From Ramazzottius varieornatus (lineage: Eukaryota > Tardigrada > Eutardigrada > Parachela > Ramazzottiidae), in NCBI GenBank assembly GCA_001949185.1, contig BDGG01000011.1, forward strand, positions 604,454-668,453: a stretch of 64,000 nt of DNA, written 5' to 3'. Made by a program: the position numbers and the translations under genes. Below, one piece after another: positions 1-11,152 of the stretch. The notes below the pieces were generated by a model. The model made no database searches. It was not told where the DNA came from and saw only the letters and a list, made by a program, of their open reading frames with translations. Within the stretch, counting starts at the first letter, position 1. Every line of letters starts with the position of its first letter.

Positions 1-700
1 TCACCCTGTACCGGTAGTTCCCATCACAAGCAATGCAAGAAATAATGGCGAGTTAGTCAGGCCCAGCAGCGGATGAAGAGAAAAAGTAGACCTTGACCTT
101 CCTAAGATGTGATACGGTAACGGCTTAGATTAAGTGCGATAATATCGAATTCCGTGCCGAATCGTTCATGCGAACAACGACCTGTCAGCTAAAAGTCCAC
201 TTTTGGTGGAATGGTAATTCCGCCGGATATTGCGTAAACCATGAACACTAGCCTCGCCTGCTGACATATGAGAGAGAAACTGTGCCAGACGATTATGTAC
301 AATCAGCAGGAATAAAAGTTAGGAAACAGATGCTGTACACCTGAGATACACTTGACCGAGCTTCTGCCTTGCACCCTCGGTGTACCTGCTGTATACTCGG
401 GCCACCCTGCCCCGGGGTGCAAAGCATTCCCGCCTGTTCAGACATAACTGTAAAAACAGCGAAATAAAGAATGCACATGTACAGAGAACAGAGAAAACGG
501 CGATTAGAGATCCAACAGAAATACAGTAACCCACCAAAATCGGACGGGTGAAACACACCAGGTTACGATGGGATGGGTTGAGGTTGGAACACTCAGCTGG
601 AACTTGCCCTGTTCGGAAGAGGCTCCGATCCATTATACTGACCATATAATATTTGGGATCAATCCTGGTTTGCCACGGGGCATTTTTGGTGCAGTAAAGG
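1..700. other. Stretch with no recognisable gene
   Basis: I see no convincing gene here. A minus-strand open frame at 319-714 contains a hydrophobic run that could be one membrane segment, but it has no family resemblance and no clear splice partners. I treat it as chance or as an isolated exon of unknown status. Confidence 0.4.
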
Positions 701-703
701 TAC

Positions 704-820
704 ATATATGCCACATGTATGTCTATGGGACAAGAATATTACATACATGAACCACACATGAGCCATACATGAACCCGTTATGTGATATTCATGTCCCATA
801 GACATATATGTCACATATGG
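704..820. repeat. Imperfect inverted repeat with about 36-base loop
   Basis: The arm at about 704-744, built around TGTCTATGGGACAAGAATAT, is the near reverse complement of the arm at about 781-820, built around ATATTCATGTCCCATAGACA. Together they could fold into a cruciform or hairpin of about 40 bp. The right arm runs directly into the left terminal repeat of the element at 800-1395. Confidence 0.7.
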
Positions 821-1395
821 GTATCTGCATACGAGAATGCGTCCAAAGGGTGTCGGACCAAATTGTTCAGTAAACGAGTTTTTGCGTTTTGCCCCCCGAA
901 CAAGTTTTCGAAGTGCATATCTACCTTCAATAAACAGACATCCCTGAACCTGAATTTGTTGGCGAAAAGATTATCCGCCCAATGGTAAAGAAGTTATAGA
1001 CATATCCCTGAAAGCTTCGAATGTTGCAGCCATGGGGCTGATCCGCACATACAAGCTCTGAAGCGTACTGCACATTCATATTTAATCAATCAATCAAGTA
1101 AGGGTGTCGGAAACAAGCTACTGTAAAGACGGCTGCAGGTGCGTGTCTCCAACATCGCACGCTGCTAACGCCGAGACTGGCTGGTCTCAACACCCGCATA
1201 TTCTATTCGAACCCTCAAATTTTTCGTACGTCAGTACAAAGTTCATTTCGGTAGCAAATGGTAGCGAATGCAACTCATGGTACAGTTTAGTGATCAGAAG
1301 AACCTGATGTCACAAAAGACCGATTTTGAGGAAAAACACTTTGGACGCATTCTCGTATGTAGATTACCCATGTATGAAACTTTACTGAACCCGAA
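800..1395. mobile_element. MITE-like element with terminal inverted repeats
   Basis: The segment around 815-846 (GCATACGAGAATGCGTCCAA) recurs as its reverse complement around 1340-1372, with matching flanks that include an ATGGGTA step. The arms share about 33 bases with two or three mismatches and enclose about 500 bases without a credible reading frame. This is the structure of a non-autonomous DNA transposon. No transposase is visible and I could not define a target-site duplication by eye. Chance is very unlikely at this arm length. Confidence 0.6.
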
Positions 1396-2821
1396 ATGCA
1401 CCCAAAATACTCTGGACTGATCCCCAGTGTTATTTGGGCAAGATAATAGATTCAACCCGTGCGGACCGGTTTGAACGGGATAGGTACAGACGCAGAAGCG
1501 GAATTTCGGTCTTCTCTGTTCTCAGCGAACATGATTCGTAAATGCGGAAAAAGCAAGCGTGCCAAGACACATCACATTCTAGCGTGCTCAATTAAAAAAG
1601 CCTAAATCGAGCCCATGGTGGCTCTGTCACGCTAACTTTGTGCAACCATTCTAGTTAACCCGAGCGCAACGCAGAAGCTTATCGAGGGTTCTCTAAATTT
1701 GTTCGCGGAAAACAGAGAATCGATTTTTCCAACCCACTGAATAAAGAATATACCAAAAGACTGATACATTACCGTGTCACCAACTTGAAAAATAAGGACA
1801 AAATGACGATAATCGAATACGAATGAAGTAGTTCGTTTTCCTATTTGTCTGAAATGAAGCAAGTTTTAGAACGAACATCTGGCTGGTTCAAAAGGTTCAG
1901 TTGGATCGGCAGATGAGCGCTGTCCAGTCTCTATGCGGAGCGCAACAGATATTTTCAGGCGAGAAGGGCAACAATTATGCTTGGGTTAACAGATTTGCCG
2001 ACAGAAGTGTTGCGCATAAGTGTTGCGCGCATGCCGCAGATATAACGGCTACACTTTGCATAAGGTATCCAGTTGACTTGTGTATGCACAGCAACATTTG
2101 ACATTTCCTCAATAGAGATTGAGAGATTACCTCCAAGCTTGAGGGCTGCACAATGCTTCTGACGTTCGTTCAATCCAGAGAAGGCCTCGCAGGTTGGTTG
2201 CGGGAAAAGTAATTATAGAATACAGCTAAGAGACTGTTTTTCAGACCAAATTGATTGCTTATCGCTAAGAATGTTCTGTCACCTTTAGGTGATCGAAAAC
2301 ATCCGTCATTGCATTGGATGTTGCTTCAAGCTGCCATAAATACCTGTAGTGTATCTTATTGTCTCATGCGAAGGTTTCGCTTCTCTTTTCTCTGCTTACT
2401 GTACCGGAATAAGATGTGGGTGGAAGCTCAGCATTTAGCCCTTTCAAGTTCAGAATATACTTCCGGTCTCGGCGGATTTACTCATCAGCGTCGACGGAGG
2501 ATGACACTGCCCGAGTTAAGTCGTCAAGTCTTTTCGAATTAAGTCGGCCAGTGTGTACGATCCGAAAAGCTGTGTTTAGAATTTTTGTTCGTCACATCCG
2601 GACTATTCATCGTGCTCGTTAACCGGCGACTAGAGCGTATTAACGTCAAACGACGACCAGTCAGCGTCGAAAAATGAGGTAACAGATCTGCCCGGTCATT
2701 TTTCCGACAGCCCATTACGCACTGGCTGGCAAAAGAAATATCAGACGTCTCAGAAGACACCGAGGGTTCTGCTTTCACCAGAAAGCAATACTGTAACTGC
2801 CAGCAACGTGCAACAATCACC
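1396..2821. other. Intergenic DNA upstream of the first GPCR
   Basis: No gene recognised. Several 60-95 residue open frames occur on both strands but show no domain, splice or composition support. The 5' end and promoter of the GPCR at 2822 presumably lie in the last few hundred bases. Confidence 0.4.
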
Positions 2822-3889
2822 ATGGACAGCAATGGGAACAACATGACGAACGTCACCGCGTCTCTGAGCGCCAGCACCATCAAAGGACCCAACTGGACAT
2901 TCACACCCTCCTTCACGCTCTTCGTCCAGCTCAGCGCCTTTATCAACAACGGTGTTATGTTATTTTTATTTGCCGGAAACGCTGCTCTCATAACCCCCTT
3001 CACCGTCTACATTCTCAACCTCTTTGCATCAAACTTCATCGTTTCTTTATTCTTCTACTCTGTCGAGCTAATCAACGAACTCTACTCCGCATGGTGGCTT
3101 GGCTACACAATGTGCACCATGTACCAATACACCAGCTGGGTTTTGACTGGTAGTATGTGTATCGCCCACGGAACTATCGCTTTAAACCGTCTATGGGCCG
3201 TGACCTTTCCGGTCTCCTATCGCCGCCACCACAAGAAGCGTTTCGCTCTGGCCGTCATTGCCACCTTGTGGATTTCACTGCACATCATTGTTATACCAGG
3301 CTTGGTGTTGGACGCTTTGTGGTACCGTCTACCAATGGAAACTAACGGCTGCAATATCAACACCGACGCTCCTCAAGCTTGGTTGTGGTTCGCCCAGCTG
3401 GTCATTATGGACTCACCTGTGGTCATTGTGATAGCAGTTTACCCGATCATCTGCTACAAAGCTGTGCAACGCAATCGTACTCGAGTGAGACCAGCTGGCG
3501 AAGCTGGCACCAAGATGACCTCTCGGCGGCAGTGGGCTCCTTCAACAGTCTCGGCTTCGGTCAGAAGCAATATGGAAGCTTCAGCGTCAGTACGCGCAGG
3601 TGGTGAAAGACAGGTTGAGTATCGAATGTTATGTTACCGGTTCCCGCGCCCTGGTAACGGTCATGGGTTTCTAGCTTTGACACTGATGACTTCAACCGTC
3701 CTGTTGTGCTATTGTCCGGCAAATGTCTATTTCACCCTTTACATTGTCTTCAACATGGACGTTCCTGGAATGTTTTCCAAAGTCATGATTGTGTACGAGC
3801 TGGCGGCTGTGTTGGACCCGATATGGTTTATGTTGTCGTTGTCTAGTCTTCGAGCCGCTTTCCGGCGCACTTTTGTGCCATGTCACTGA
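2822..3889 (+). CDS. Intronless orphan class A-like GPCR (NRLW variant)
   Basis: An uninterrupted 355-residue frame with an extracellular N-terminus carrying N-glycosylation sites (NMT, NVT, NWT) and seven hydrophobic segments. The end of TM3 reads ALNRLWAV where class A receptors have D/E-R-Y. TM7 reads LDPIWFML where most have NPxxY. A cysteine before TM3 (WLGYTMCTMYQ) and one in extracellular loop 2 (ETNGCNI) could form the usual disulphide. Intracellular loop 3 is long and basic. It resembles the GPCR at 27053-28129 in having no intron, the NRxW step and a following basic H-H-K-R patch, so the two likely belong to one divergent orphan subfamily. The ligand cannot be inferred. The ATG at 2822 is the first in frame and gives a sensible N-terminus. 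Confidence 0.8.
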   Translation: MDSNGNNMTNVTASLSASTIKGPNWTFTPSFTLFVQLSAFINNGVMLFLFAGNAALITPFTVYILNLFASNFIVSLFFYSVELINELYSAWWLGYTMCTMYQYTSWVLTGSMCIAHGTIALNRLWAVTFPVSYRRHHKKRFALAVIATLWISLHIIVIPGLVLDALWYRLPMETNGCNINTDAPQAWLWFAQLVIMDSPVVIVIAVYPIICYKAVQRNRTRVRPAGEAGTKMTSRRQWAPSTVSASVRSNMEASASVRAGGERQVEYRMLCYRFPRPGNGHGFLALTLMTSTVLLCYCPANVYFTLYIVFNMDVPGMFSKVMIVYELAAVLDPIWFMLSLSSLRAAFRRTFVPCH

Positions 3890-5362
3890 CCAGAGTCTTC
3901 GCCCATCCGGCACTTCCCGGAAGTACAAGCATTTACGTTCAGCCCCCAGAAAGATCCCGCTAAAGCGGTTGATCTGCGGCCGACGGACAACGGTATGTTT
4001 GGAGCTCACATGTGCGAGTGAAGTACTGCTCAGTGTCCAGTTATCGCGCTGGAGTTTCCCGAAACTCGAAAGTATTCATCAAACAATTTAAAAAAGCTGG
4101 CATAAGTTTTCCCCACTTAAGAATGAACTCACGTACGGAATTATGGGCAGGAAAAATTATGGGACCGACTTTTCGCTACGGCGGCACGGGCGGTTGATTC
4201 TTACTACAAGTAAAAACCAGCACTGAAGGATGGCACTGCTGTACGTACGTGCTGGATACAAATGAGCCAAGAATAATTTCTCATTGTACTTGTTTATGTT
4301 TCAAGGTTCAGACAGTTCGGTGACATGTACGTACCATACAGTACTGCGCATAGCTATCGATGATATCCTCCCGTAAACGATCATAAATGGTTCGCCGGTT
4401 GGAAAACTAGTTACGACATTGGTTCTCCGGGTAGCGCTGGCTTCGCACAATATTTCGCATACTGGCCTTCTGGAGGGCATTTTGTTATCGAATATGGACA
4501 AATTACCAGGTTGTCGTCTTTTTGACCCTCATACGGCGGTATGATCGTTTACGATTTACGATTTACGATCGTTTGCATCGTTCGGGTCGCACCTGAAATG
4601 AGCGCTCTGCCAACTCCATCCATTAGCAACACGGCGGGTTTTTCGTGCTTAACATAATTATACTCTGCAATAGGTGAGACACTCAATGACAACATCACCA
4701 CGAGAGTGGACAAAGGTGTGTGCGTGTGTGCGTGTGTATAAGTACTTGTGCCCGAACAGCTTTCTGTGAATGAAGTGCGCACCGATATGGGTTCTCATTC
4801 AATTGTTTAGTATTGCCTGCGCAAGGACTTTTCGAAGCCACTCATTGTGTTAGTGGTCTGCGGAATAAGACCACCACAAGCTTTGAGCTTCGACCGCTCT
4901 CATAATTTGCCGTACATAATAGTTCGGAGTGCCCACTCCGGCTAGGGTCATGTCGACGGTCAGTGTTGTCCGCGGCACCAAAACGGCGAGAGTCCAGTAG
5001 CCTTTAAACACCTGAAACGTGAAATCGTCAAATGCGTCGATGATGGTCGAGGTACCTATCAGCGTCGCTCCACAGTTCACATATCAGTGAACATACATAC
5101 TAGTAATTCTAAAACAATACTATGAGGTAAACGACACAATTCGGGCATAGCGGTTTTTCACTCGTAATTTGGGCATATTTTTACTCAGCTCCTGCTGCGC
5201 GTAATGAACTGCTTCTTGTTTCGTGAGGTAGACTGATTCCTCTCCTGGAGCTTTCAATAGGTTTGAGAACAACAAAGCGTTGTGGATCACGGGAATTTGG
5301 CCTGGGAGAGACATGGGTCTGTCCAATGCCGAAAAGCCTAATGTTGTATCAACAGGCGTACG
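3890..5362. other. Gene-free stretch with simple repeats
   Basis: No gene recognised. Visible structure is a run of TTTACGA-type units near 4549-4572 (GTTTACGATTTACGATTTAC) and an impure GT tract near 4712-4740. Open frames of 60-105 residues here look like chance. Confidence 0.4.
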
Positions 5363-5765
5363 ATGAGAGATCAATCAAGCGTTGACGATAATGTTCAAAC
5401 TTTTCGCGTTGCCCGAATTATGGTGCGAAAATCGATATGCCCGAAAAAATATCGTTTACTTGCGTATAACGCTACCGTGGGTGCAACCGAGATCGCAAGT
5501 TTTAGTGCTTGGCTCGAATGCTTTCAGTTGTTTGTTATGTACCGTGGCTGGTACCACCCCGCCTTGCTTTTACCCTTATCCTCATACAGTTTTATCATCC
5601 TTTTTTTCGCCAAATACGAGTTCAAAGTCATCTACGACTACGATATCCGTTTCCGCGAACGCATGGATAACAATGGATAACCCGCCCCAATCCCATCCTT
5701 TTGGCCGACGTCATGCCTGCGGCTACCCACACAACTTCGCCCTACCCAACCACTTCTCATAGTTA
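5363..5765 (+). pseudogene. Possible retroelement gag-like fragment
   Basis: Two overlapping plus-strand frames (5363-5680 and 5382-5762) encode a stretch with spacing typical of gag-like regions of tyrosine-recombinase retroelements. It has an F-x-x-W-L-E-C-F step near 5502, a Y-H-P-A-L-L step near 5550, and a Y-D-Y-D-I-R-F-R-E-R step near 5636. The resemblance is a remembered pattern rather than a computed match, and the frame is not clean. It lies between unrelated sequence and a gap, facing the DIRS-like remnant on the other strand at 6539-8334. It could be part of a second damaged copy of the same kind of element, or chance. Confidence 0.3.
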
Positions 5766-5800
5766 GCGCCTCCCTTCGCGTCCGTTGTCCGATGCCAGTA

Positions 5801-6200
5801 TCCCAACCTCAAGTGCGTGTTCGGAATTGGAATTGTTCGGACACAGCGTAAAAGCACAATTTACGCCGAAGGTGTACAATTGAAGTTTACGCTGTCCGTG
5901 TGACCGTTAGTCTGTACTGTGGTAGTTGCTTGATCCCATGGTTACTTCTGGCTAAGAAGTAATCATGGTCGGATTTCCGTCAGTGTACGGAAAGCCGCTC
6001 TCGATATTGCAGTTTTTCCCCGCCCGCCCGCCGCTACTTGTGTTTTGGTACTTCCTCAATTATGGNNNNNNNNNNNNNNNNNNNNNNNNNNNNNNNNNNN
6101 NNNNNNNNNNNNNNNATTGTACACCTTCGGCGTAAATTGTCCTTTTACGCTGTGTCCTCGACCTCACGGCCAAATTCCGAACACGCACTTGAGGTTGGGA
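5801..6200. repeat. Large inverted repeat spanning an assembly gap
   Basis: Bases 5801-5880 (for example CACAATTTACGCCGAAGGTG) reappear as their reverse complement at about 6116-6200, on the far side of the gap, with high identity over about 80 bases. Between the arms are two smaller hairpins: 5937-5968, a CCATGGTTACTTCT stem, and about 5973-5993, TTTCCG...CGGAAA. A fold-back element or an assembly join through a palindrome would both look like this. The gap inside the loop suggests the assembler failed because of it. Confidence 0.75.
6066..6115. other. Assembly gap (50 N)
   Basis: Fifty unknown bases. The round number suggests a placeholder of arbitrary size. It sits in the loop of the inverted repeat at 5801-6200. 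Confidence 0.98.
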
Positions 6201-6538
6201 TAATGACTGGAAGTCGGACTAATGGGACTCAGGTGAACACAGCCATGCTCGGCTAGTGAACAGGTCCTCTGGTCCATCGCGTCGTCCCCAAACAACCAAC
6301 CTCGAGCGATGGACCCCAACCGCCGCGCGCCGCTACCGATCGCTCGAGAAGCCAAAGAAACAGCGAGACAGAGATCTGACAGTAAATAACCGAGTCAGAT
6401 TAGATCAGAGGTTATTTGCCACTGCGAAACATCAATACCCTCATCATAATCGGAAACGCTAGCAGTCGAAAGTTCTATAAGACTAGGGCTAGAATTCTCG
6501 AGTTCAGTGTGAAGAACCGCTAGATGTTGAGTAGCGTC

Positions 6539-8334
6539 TTACATGAAAGAGTCAGCGGATGGTTGTAGGCTTCGGAACCTTGGCAAATCGTTGTGGCTGA
6601 CTGCGTCGGCGGCTCCATCCTGACGGCCAGGAATATGAATGATACGCACGGTATAATTGCCGCGTGCGGCTTGGAGGTGAATGCGACGAATTAAGTCCAT
6701 GACGCCGCGGTGTGCGGAGGACTGTTTCCTCCAAGCTCTTCCAAGAACTTGGCACCACTGGTCGCCGAAGATGGCCCCGCAACCGATTGCTCCAGAGGCA
6801 TCGGTAAATAGATCCATACTCGTAGCGTCGGTCTAATTAGGTGAGAGAAACGACGCATGCACTGTGGTAAAAATTCTTTCCACCAGTCGAGGTCGGCAAA
6901 AAGGCTCGGTTCAACTTAATTTTTTGGTCGAGGCGTTTAGCTGACATAGCGAGGTCCAGTATTCGTCGAAGAAAAATACGACCGGCAGGGATGCACTCAG
7001 TACACCAGCTCAACCGACCGGCTAAGCTAAGAATATCCCGCTTGTACGCTTCAGTACGGTTGGCGAAATATGTGAAATAATCAAGAAGAACTTTAGTTTT
7101 GGATGTTGGTATAGACATTGTAGATTCCACTGTGTCTACAGTGATACCAGGAAACTCTAGACGGGTGGTAGGGAGGACTGTCTTCTCAGGAGCCAGTGGA
7201 ACTCCGAGGTGTTGGCACAACAATTCCATGAATGACGGTGCGGCGTCACACACATCAGACTCGGCTTTTCCGACGAACAGAAAGTCGTCCATGTAATGAA
7301 GGACATACGGAGGACCATTGTGCTTGAGAGGCCAGACGAGCAAGAGAGACAGCTGATTGAAGATCGCCGGGGAAGACCGTAGACCGAAAGGGAGGACCCG
7401 GTCGTAATAGTACCTGCCATCGAAATAGTAGCCTAGCAAATTCCAGTCAGAATGATGTACAGGAATAATACGGAAGACTCCCACCAAATCCGTTTTGGCT
7501 AATAGACACGATCGTCCAGCTTTGATTATCAATGCAACAGCGTCGTCCACGTTACAGTAGTTAAGGGTGTAGTCAGCCTTAGAAATGTAGTCGTTAACAG
7601 AGAGGTCGCGAGGTCGTGACAAATCCATAATCATTCGGCCTCCTCCTATCTTCTTTGGTCGGAGACCCAATGAAGACGTGACGAAGAACGGGAAGGGAGG
7701 AGAGTCGAAAGGACCGACTGAGTGGTTAAGCTTAACCTCTTTAGCGATCAGACTGGCGGCAATATTCGGGTGGGCTCTAGTTGTCGCAGCATTCGGTGTA
7801 CTACGTTGCTGGTTAGGGCCTTGGTGACCGATCTTCAAACCATGGCGAAGACCATGTAAGAACTGGTGTATAAAACACTGGTCTGGATGATCTTTGAGTT
7901 CGATCGCGAACTGAGACGGTTTAAGTGGAGTTGCTGGCGACTGGGGTATTTCTGAGATCTGGACACTCGGTAACAGGGTGAGAGCCGTTCCAGCACTGGA
8001 GGCAGAGGTGCATGGCGTTATGGGGACTGGGGCTTTTGCAACGGCCCGCATTGAAGTCCCTGCAGATTTCAAAGCGGGCTGTGGGAAAGGGCTTCAAAGG
8101 CTTTTTGGCATTAGGCGAAAGGTTCGCTGAGGTACTAGCTGGTGACGATAGGACTTTCTGAGCGGCTAGTTCAGGACGGGCAGAAGACTTGCAGTCAGTC
8201 GCGTAATGCCCGTACTTGCCACATCTATAACAGAGTACATCGGACAACAGACGCGAAGGGAGGCGGTGACTATGAGAAAAGCGGCGGTATCGAGACAGAA
8301 TTTGAACCGTACGGACATGCAAATTTGGGTACAT
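6539..8334 (-). pseudogene. Degenerate DIRS-like retroelement (gag knuckles, RT, RNase H)
   Basis: Minus-strand frames read in order. The frame 8334-7921 has a zinc knuckle of CX2CX4HX4C type (CYRCGKYGHYATDC) and then a second cysteine/histidine cluster beginning CRDFNAGRC, both typical of gag in tyrosine-recombinase retroelements. The frame 8072-6837 overlaps it and is a reverse transcriptase with LAKTDL, LPFGLRSSP and the catalytic box LHYMDDFLFVG. The frame 6817-6539 is an RNase H-like module beginning DLFTDASG and ending near a D-G-A-A-D-A-V-S step. At least two frame shifts separate RT from RNase H (near 6905 and 6820), so this copy is broken. No tyrosine recombinase is visible downstream, so the 3' end is missing or lies beyond the gap. 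Assignment to DIRS rather than another retroelement class rests on the module order and the gag cysteine pattern. Confidence 0.75.
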
Positions 8335-8592
8335 CTATCACAGTTTGCGATAAACACTGCATCGTGACAATTAACCTGACGCTGCGCATGTCTCGTGCAA
8401 GATAAGTAATGTACGCGTGTATCGGTCAGCCTGAGCAAGCTTACTATGTAAGGTCGAATGCAAACAGGTTCACCTCTGCAAAGCTTGCTCTGGTACGGAT
8501 TTCGGTCCCTGTAATCGAAATCCATAGGTTTTCAGCGGGACTAGTCCCGAAAAAAATTTCTGTCAGCTTGAAGGACTGAGCCGACATTTACG
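8335..8592. promoter_or_regulatory. Short intergenic region upstream of the UGT gene
   Basis: About 260 bases separate the retroelement remnant from the UGT start codon, and the UGT promoter is expected here. I see no clear TATA box or other defined element. Confidence 0.3.
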
Positions 8593-10052
8593 ATGGTTAC
8601 GCAACCAAAAACCTTTCTTGTACTTCCGTATCCTGGCTTCGGTCACATCATACCCATGCTGGAGCTTTCTAGGAAGATCGCTGCATCTGGACACCGCGTC
8701 GGTTTTGCCGTATCCGAAAACTTGCTTGACGACATGCGCCATCGGAAAATTTATAACGCGAGCGAAGGAGAAAACATTAGCTTTCTCGGACTGAAAGACG
8801 GAGTTCGCCATCCGACCGCTGAGTCATTATCCATTGAGATATTCGACGAACTACACGACAAACTCAACGCGTCTCTGGGAAGCTTTCTGGCTAGTCTAAA
8901 TGTCGGAAGCCAGCCGCCAAATCTAGGAGGAACAACAGATTCGTTGTACGCGGACATCCTCATCATGGATATGAACTTGGGCGCAGTACCGTTTCTCGTC
9001 GCGCATCGTCGAAAAATTCCGACAATAGCTTTTGTTCCGTTTGCCGCTCATACGTTGCTCCAAATGTTGCAAATCAACGAAGACACTCCAGCTGCATCGA
9101 ACGAGGACCTCTTGAAGGAAATGAAGCCCGGTACCATCATCGAATCTTGGAAGAAGCAGTTGCTGGAGACACAGCAAGGCTTACTGTTGGCGGATAGAGT
9201 GCTTATCAATTCGTTCGCCGCCCTCGAACCAACTTTCGATTCTGATGTAGAGAGCCTTTGCCCAAAGTTTCGAGGTTTAAAGTACGGATTCATTGGACCC
9301 ATACTTCCGTCGAAAGAATCCCACAGGCGCAATTGCGAAGACGCTTCTAGAGTTGCAAACTGGTTGGATCACCAAAAACAAAGATCAGTCATCTATATCT
9401 CTTTTGGGTCTGTTGCGAACGTGAAGATCGAACAAACTCGAGAAGTATTCAAAGCCATGGTAGCTTGTGAACGCCCATTCATTTGGTCTCTTCGATCAGC
9501 TCAGCATGAGTGGTTACCAAAGGAAGCTCAAGCGAGCATTCGCACACAATTCGACAGCACTGAAACACCGTATCTAATTTTGAACTGGGCACCGCAAAAG
9601 TTGATCCTGGCGCACAGATCTGTGTGCGTCTTTGTCAGTCATTGCGGATGGAACAGCACGCTTGAAAGTATTCACAGTGGAGTACCGATTGTTGCTTGGG
9701 TCAGTGGTTCGGATCGACTAACTCTTCAGTTTTGGATTTTGCGAATAGGTACAATAACCGTGTTTCCCTTTCACAGCCAATGTTCGCGGATCAGCACGGA
9801 AATGCGGATCTGGTTGTCAAACTTGGTTGTGGACTGAAGATCGACCTGGTAGACATGACCGGACAGCGTGTCGTCAAATGCGATGAACTACAGGACGTCA
9901 TAGGCAATGTGGCGCAGTGGAGCCAATGGCAAGCGGAAAATAATTTTGCAATTGCTGTCCAAAACTTGGCGAACAACGCACGTGAAGCTCTTCGCCACGG
10001 AGGCGATTCCTTCCGTACTTACGCTTCCTTGATAGGTGCTGAAGTGCAGTGA
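8593..10052 (+). CDS. Family 1 UDP-glycosyltransferase with plant-type PSPG box
   Basis: Two exons, 8593-9699 and 9777-10052, joined across a 77-bp GT-AG intron in phase 0, give 460 residues, the usual family length. GT1 enzymes move a sugar from a UDP-sugar to a small lipophilic acceptor. The N-terminal acceptor domain opens with PYPGFGHIIPML, with the catalytic His at residue 18. The C-terminal donor-binding motif is exactly 44 residues (332-375), runs from WAPQ to ADQ, contains SHCGWNSTLES, and is split by the intron just before PMFADQ. Animal UGTs normally read HGGxNG here and carry an N-terminal signal peptide plus a C-terminal membrane anchor. This protein has none of these, so it should be cytosolic and resembles plant or some microbial GT1 enzymes. 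The intron and the framing by invertebrate DNA argue against simple contamination. The substrate cannot be predicted. Confidence 0.85.
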
Positions 10053-10238
10053 GCTACAAGTGCCACCATGTTCGAGGCTTTGGTTGCAATGAACACCCGG
10101 CAGTCTTTTGAGAATAATTGTATCATTTTCGGGCATACCACGAAACCTTGTATCCGTTGGACTTGCGCAGTTTTATTTTCGGTGCCGCTGCTTCTTTCGG
10201 GGCAAATCGTGTTAATACACTGAATACCAAACTTTTGT
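10053..10238. other. 3' flank of UGT
   Basis: Short intergenic stretch with no gene. Its end, including AATACCAAACTTTTGTGTCG near 10222, resembles the sequence flanking the partial repeat end at 29584-29660, so the repeat family may extend slightly beyond the 518-bp unit. Confidence 0.4.
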
Positions 10239-10756
10239 GTCGGCAGATTACCAGCGTACTCACAGTGAGCACAGAACTGTAACTGGAGGAAATTGGAAGG
10301 CGTAACCCAAATTAACCAATAGACAACTTTCAGAATTTCGAAATTGTGGAGATTGGCAGGCCGTAAAGGCCAACGTGGGAAAAGTAGCCCTGGCCGTTTT
10401 GATTTTTTTCTGGACGCACCGATGACACCAAGTTTGTCCCAAGCCTAGTATCGGTAGAGGAAGCTCTCCTTAGTGTTTCATTTTTTTTCCTAAACAGATG
10501 GTAGCTATGTATCTCGAGCGAAGACATGAAAACTAAAATACCCCCGAAACTGCCCGAGATCGCAAGGGTTTTTTCCAGCCTGCGGAAGTTGTACTGACCA
10601 GTACTGGTACTGGTCATCAGCTGCGTTTTGGTGATAAGACCGCAGACCAGGCGATGAAAAACAGTTTGATTCAAACCGGGCAAAATGGAAATTATGGGGA
10701 GCGAAAAAGTGCCGTATTGTACTCGCAATGAGTACGGTGGCAATCAGGGTGTTAAT
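10239..10756 (-). mobile_element. 518-bp TIR element, copy 1 (inverted partner of 17003-17520)
   Basis: The sequence is the reverse complement of 17003-17520 at the same length and with very few differences, mostly at the termini. Its ends are inverted repeats of each other: CAGATTACCAGCGTACTCAC at one end and the complement of a GTACTCGCAATGAGTAC-containing end at the other. Each end carries the palindrome GTACTCAC-A/T-GTGAGTAC or a variant. A second near-palindrome (TGACCAGTACTGGTACTGGT) lies inside near 10592. An open frame of about 115-137 residues is identical in both copies only because the DNA is. It has no recognised domain and I do not call it a gene. Confidence 0.75.
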
Positions 10757-10998
10757 AAAGTGCGATTGATCAATTCGCCTGGGATGCCGAGACCAACACA
10801 TTAATTGGCTCTTGGGGCAACAGTTTTGTCTGACAGCTCTGGTGTGACTAGCAGCAACCAGCGTTCCTGACTCAGATAGCTGTATTCCCTCGAAAGTTTC
10901 GCGCAACCACGTAGCATGCCCGTAAGTGTTACCTGGCGGGGATAGATAACATCTATCTTTCAATCGAGCACACTACCCAATCAATCAACATACACAGT

Positions 10999-11152
10999 AA
11001 CGCTTTATTCCTCCGTGAGCGATTCTTCCACCAAGATGAAACTGCACTCGAAAGAAACTTCCACGTCCTCAGAGTCGTTAAAAGGACCTGGACGCAGCTT
11101 CTAAGTGTAGTATCAGCTCGGTGGAAGAATCATTCACGGAAGAATGAGCGTT
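10999..11152. repeat. 154-bp fold-back element
   Basis: The arm at 10999-11036 (CGTGAGCGATTCTTCCACCA) is matched by its reverse complement at about 11116-11152 (GGTGGAAGAATCATTCACGG) with only a few mismatches, around an 80-base loop. This is a compact MITE-like or hairpin element. Confidence 0.65.

Noticed and set aside
10330-10743. 137-residue frame conserved as 117 residues in the second 518-bp copy
   Set aside because: The conservation is explained by near-identity of the DNA. No domain or coding bias is visible and the frame runs into the terminal repeats.
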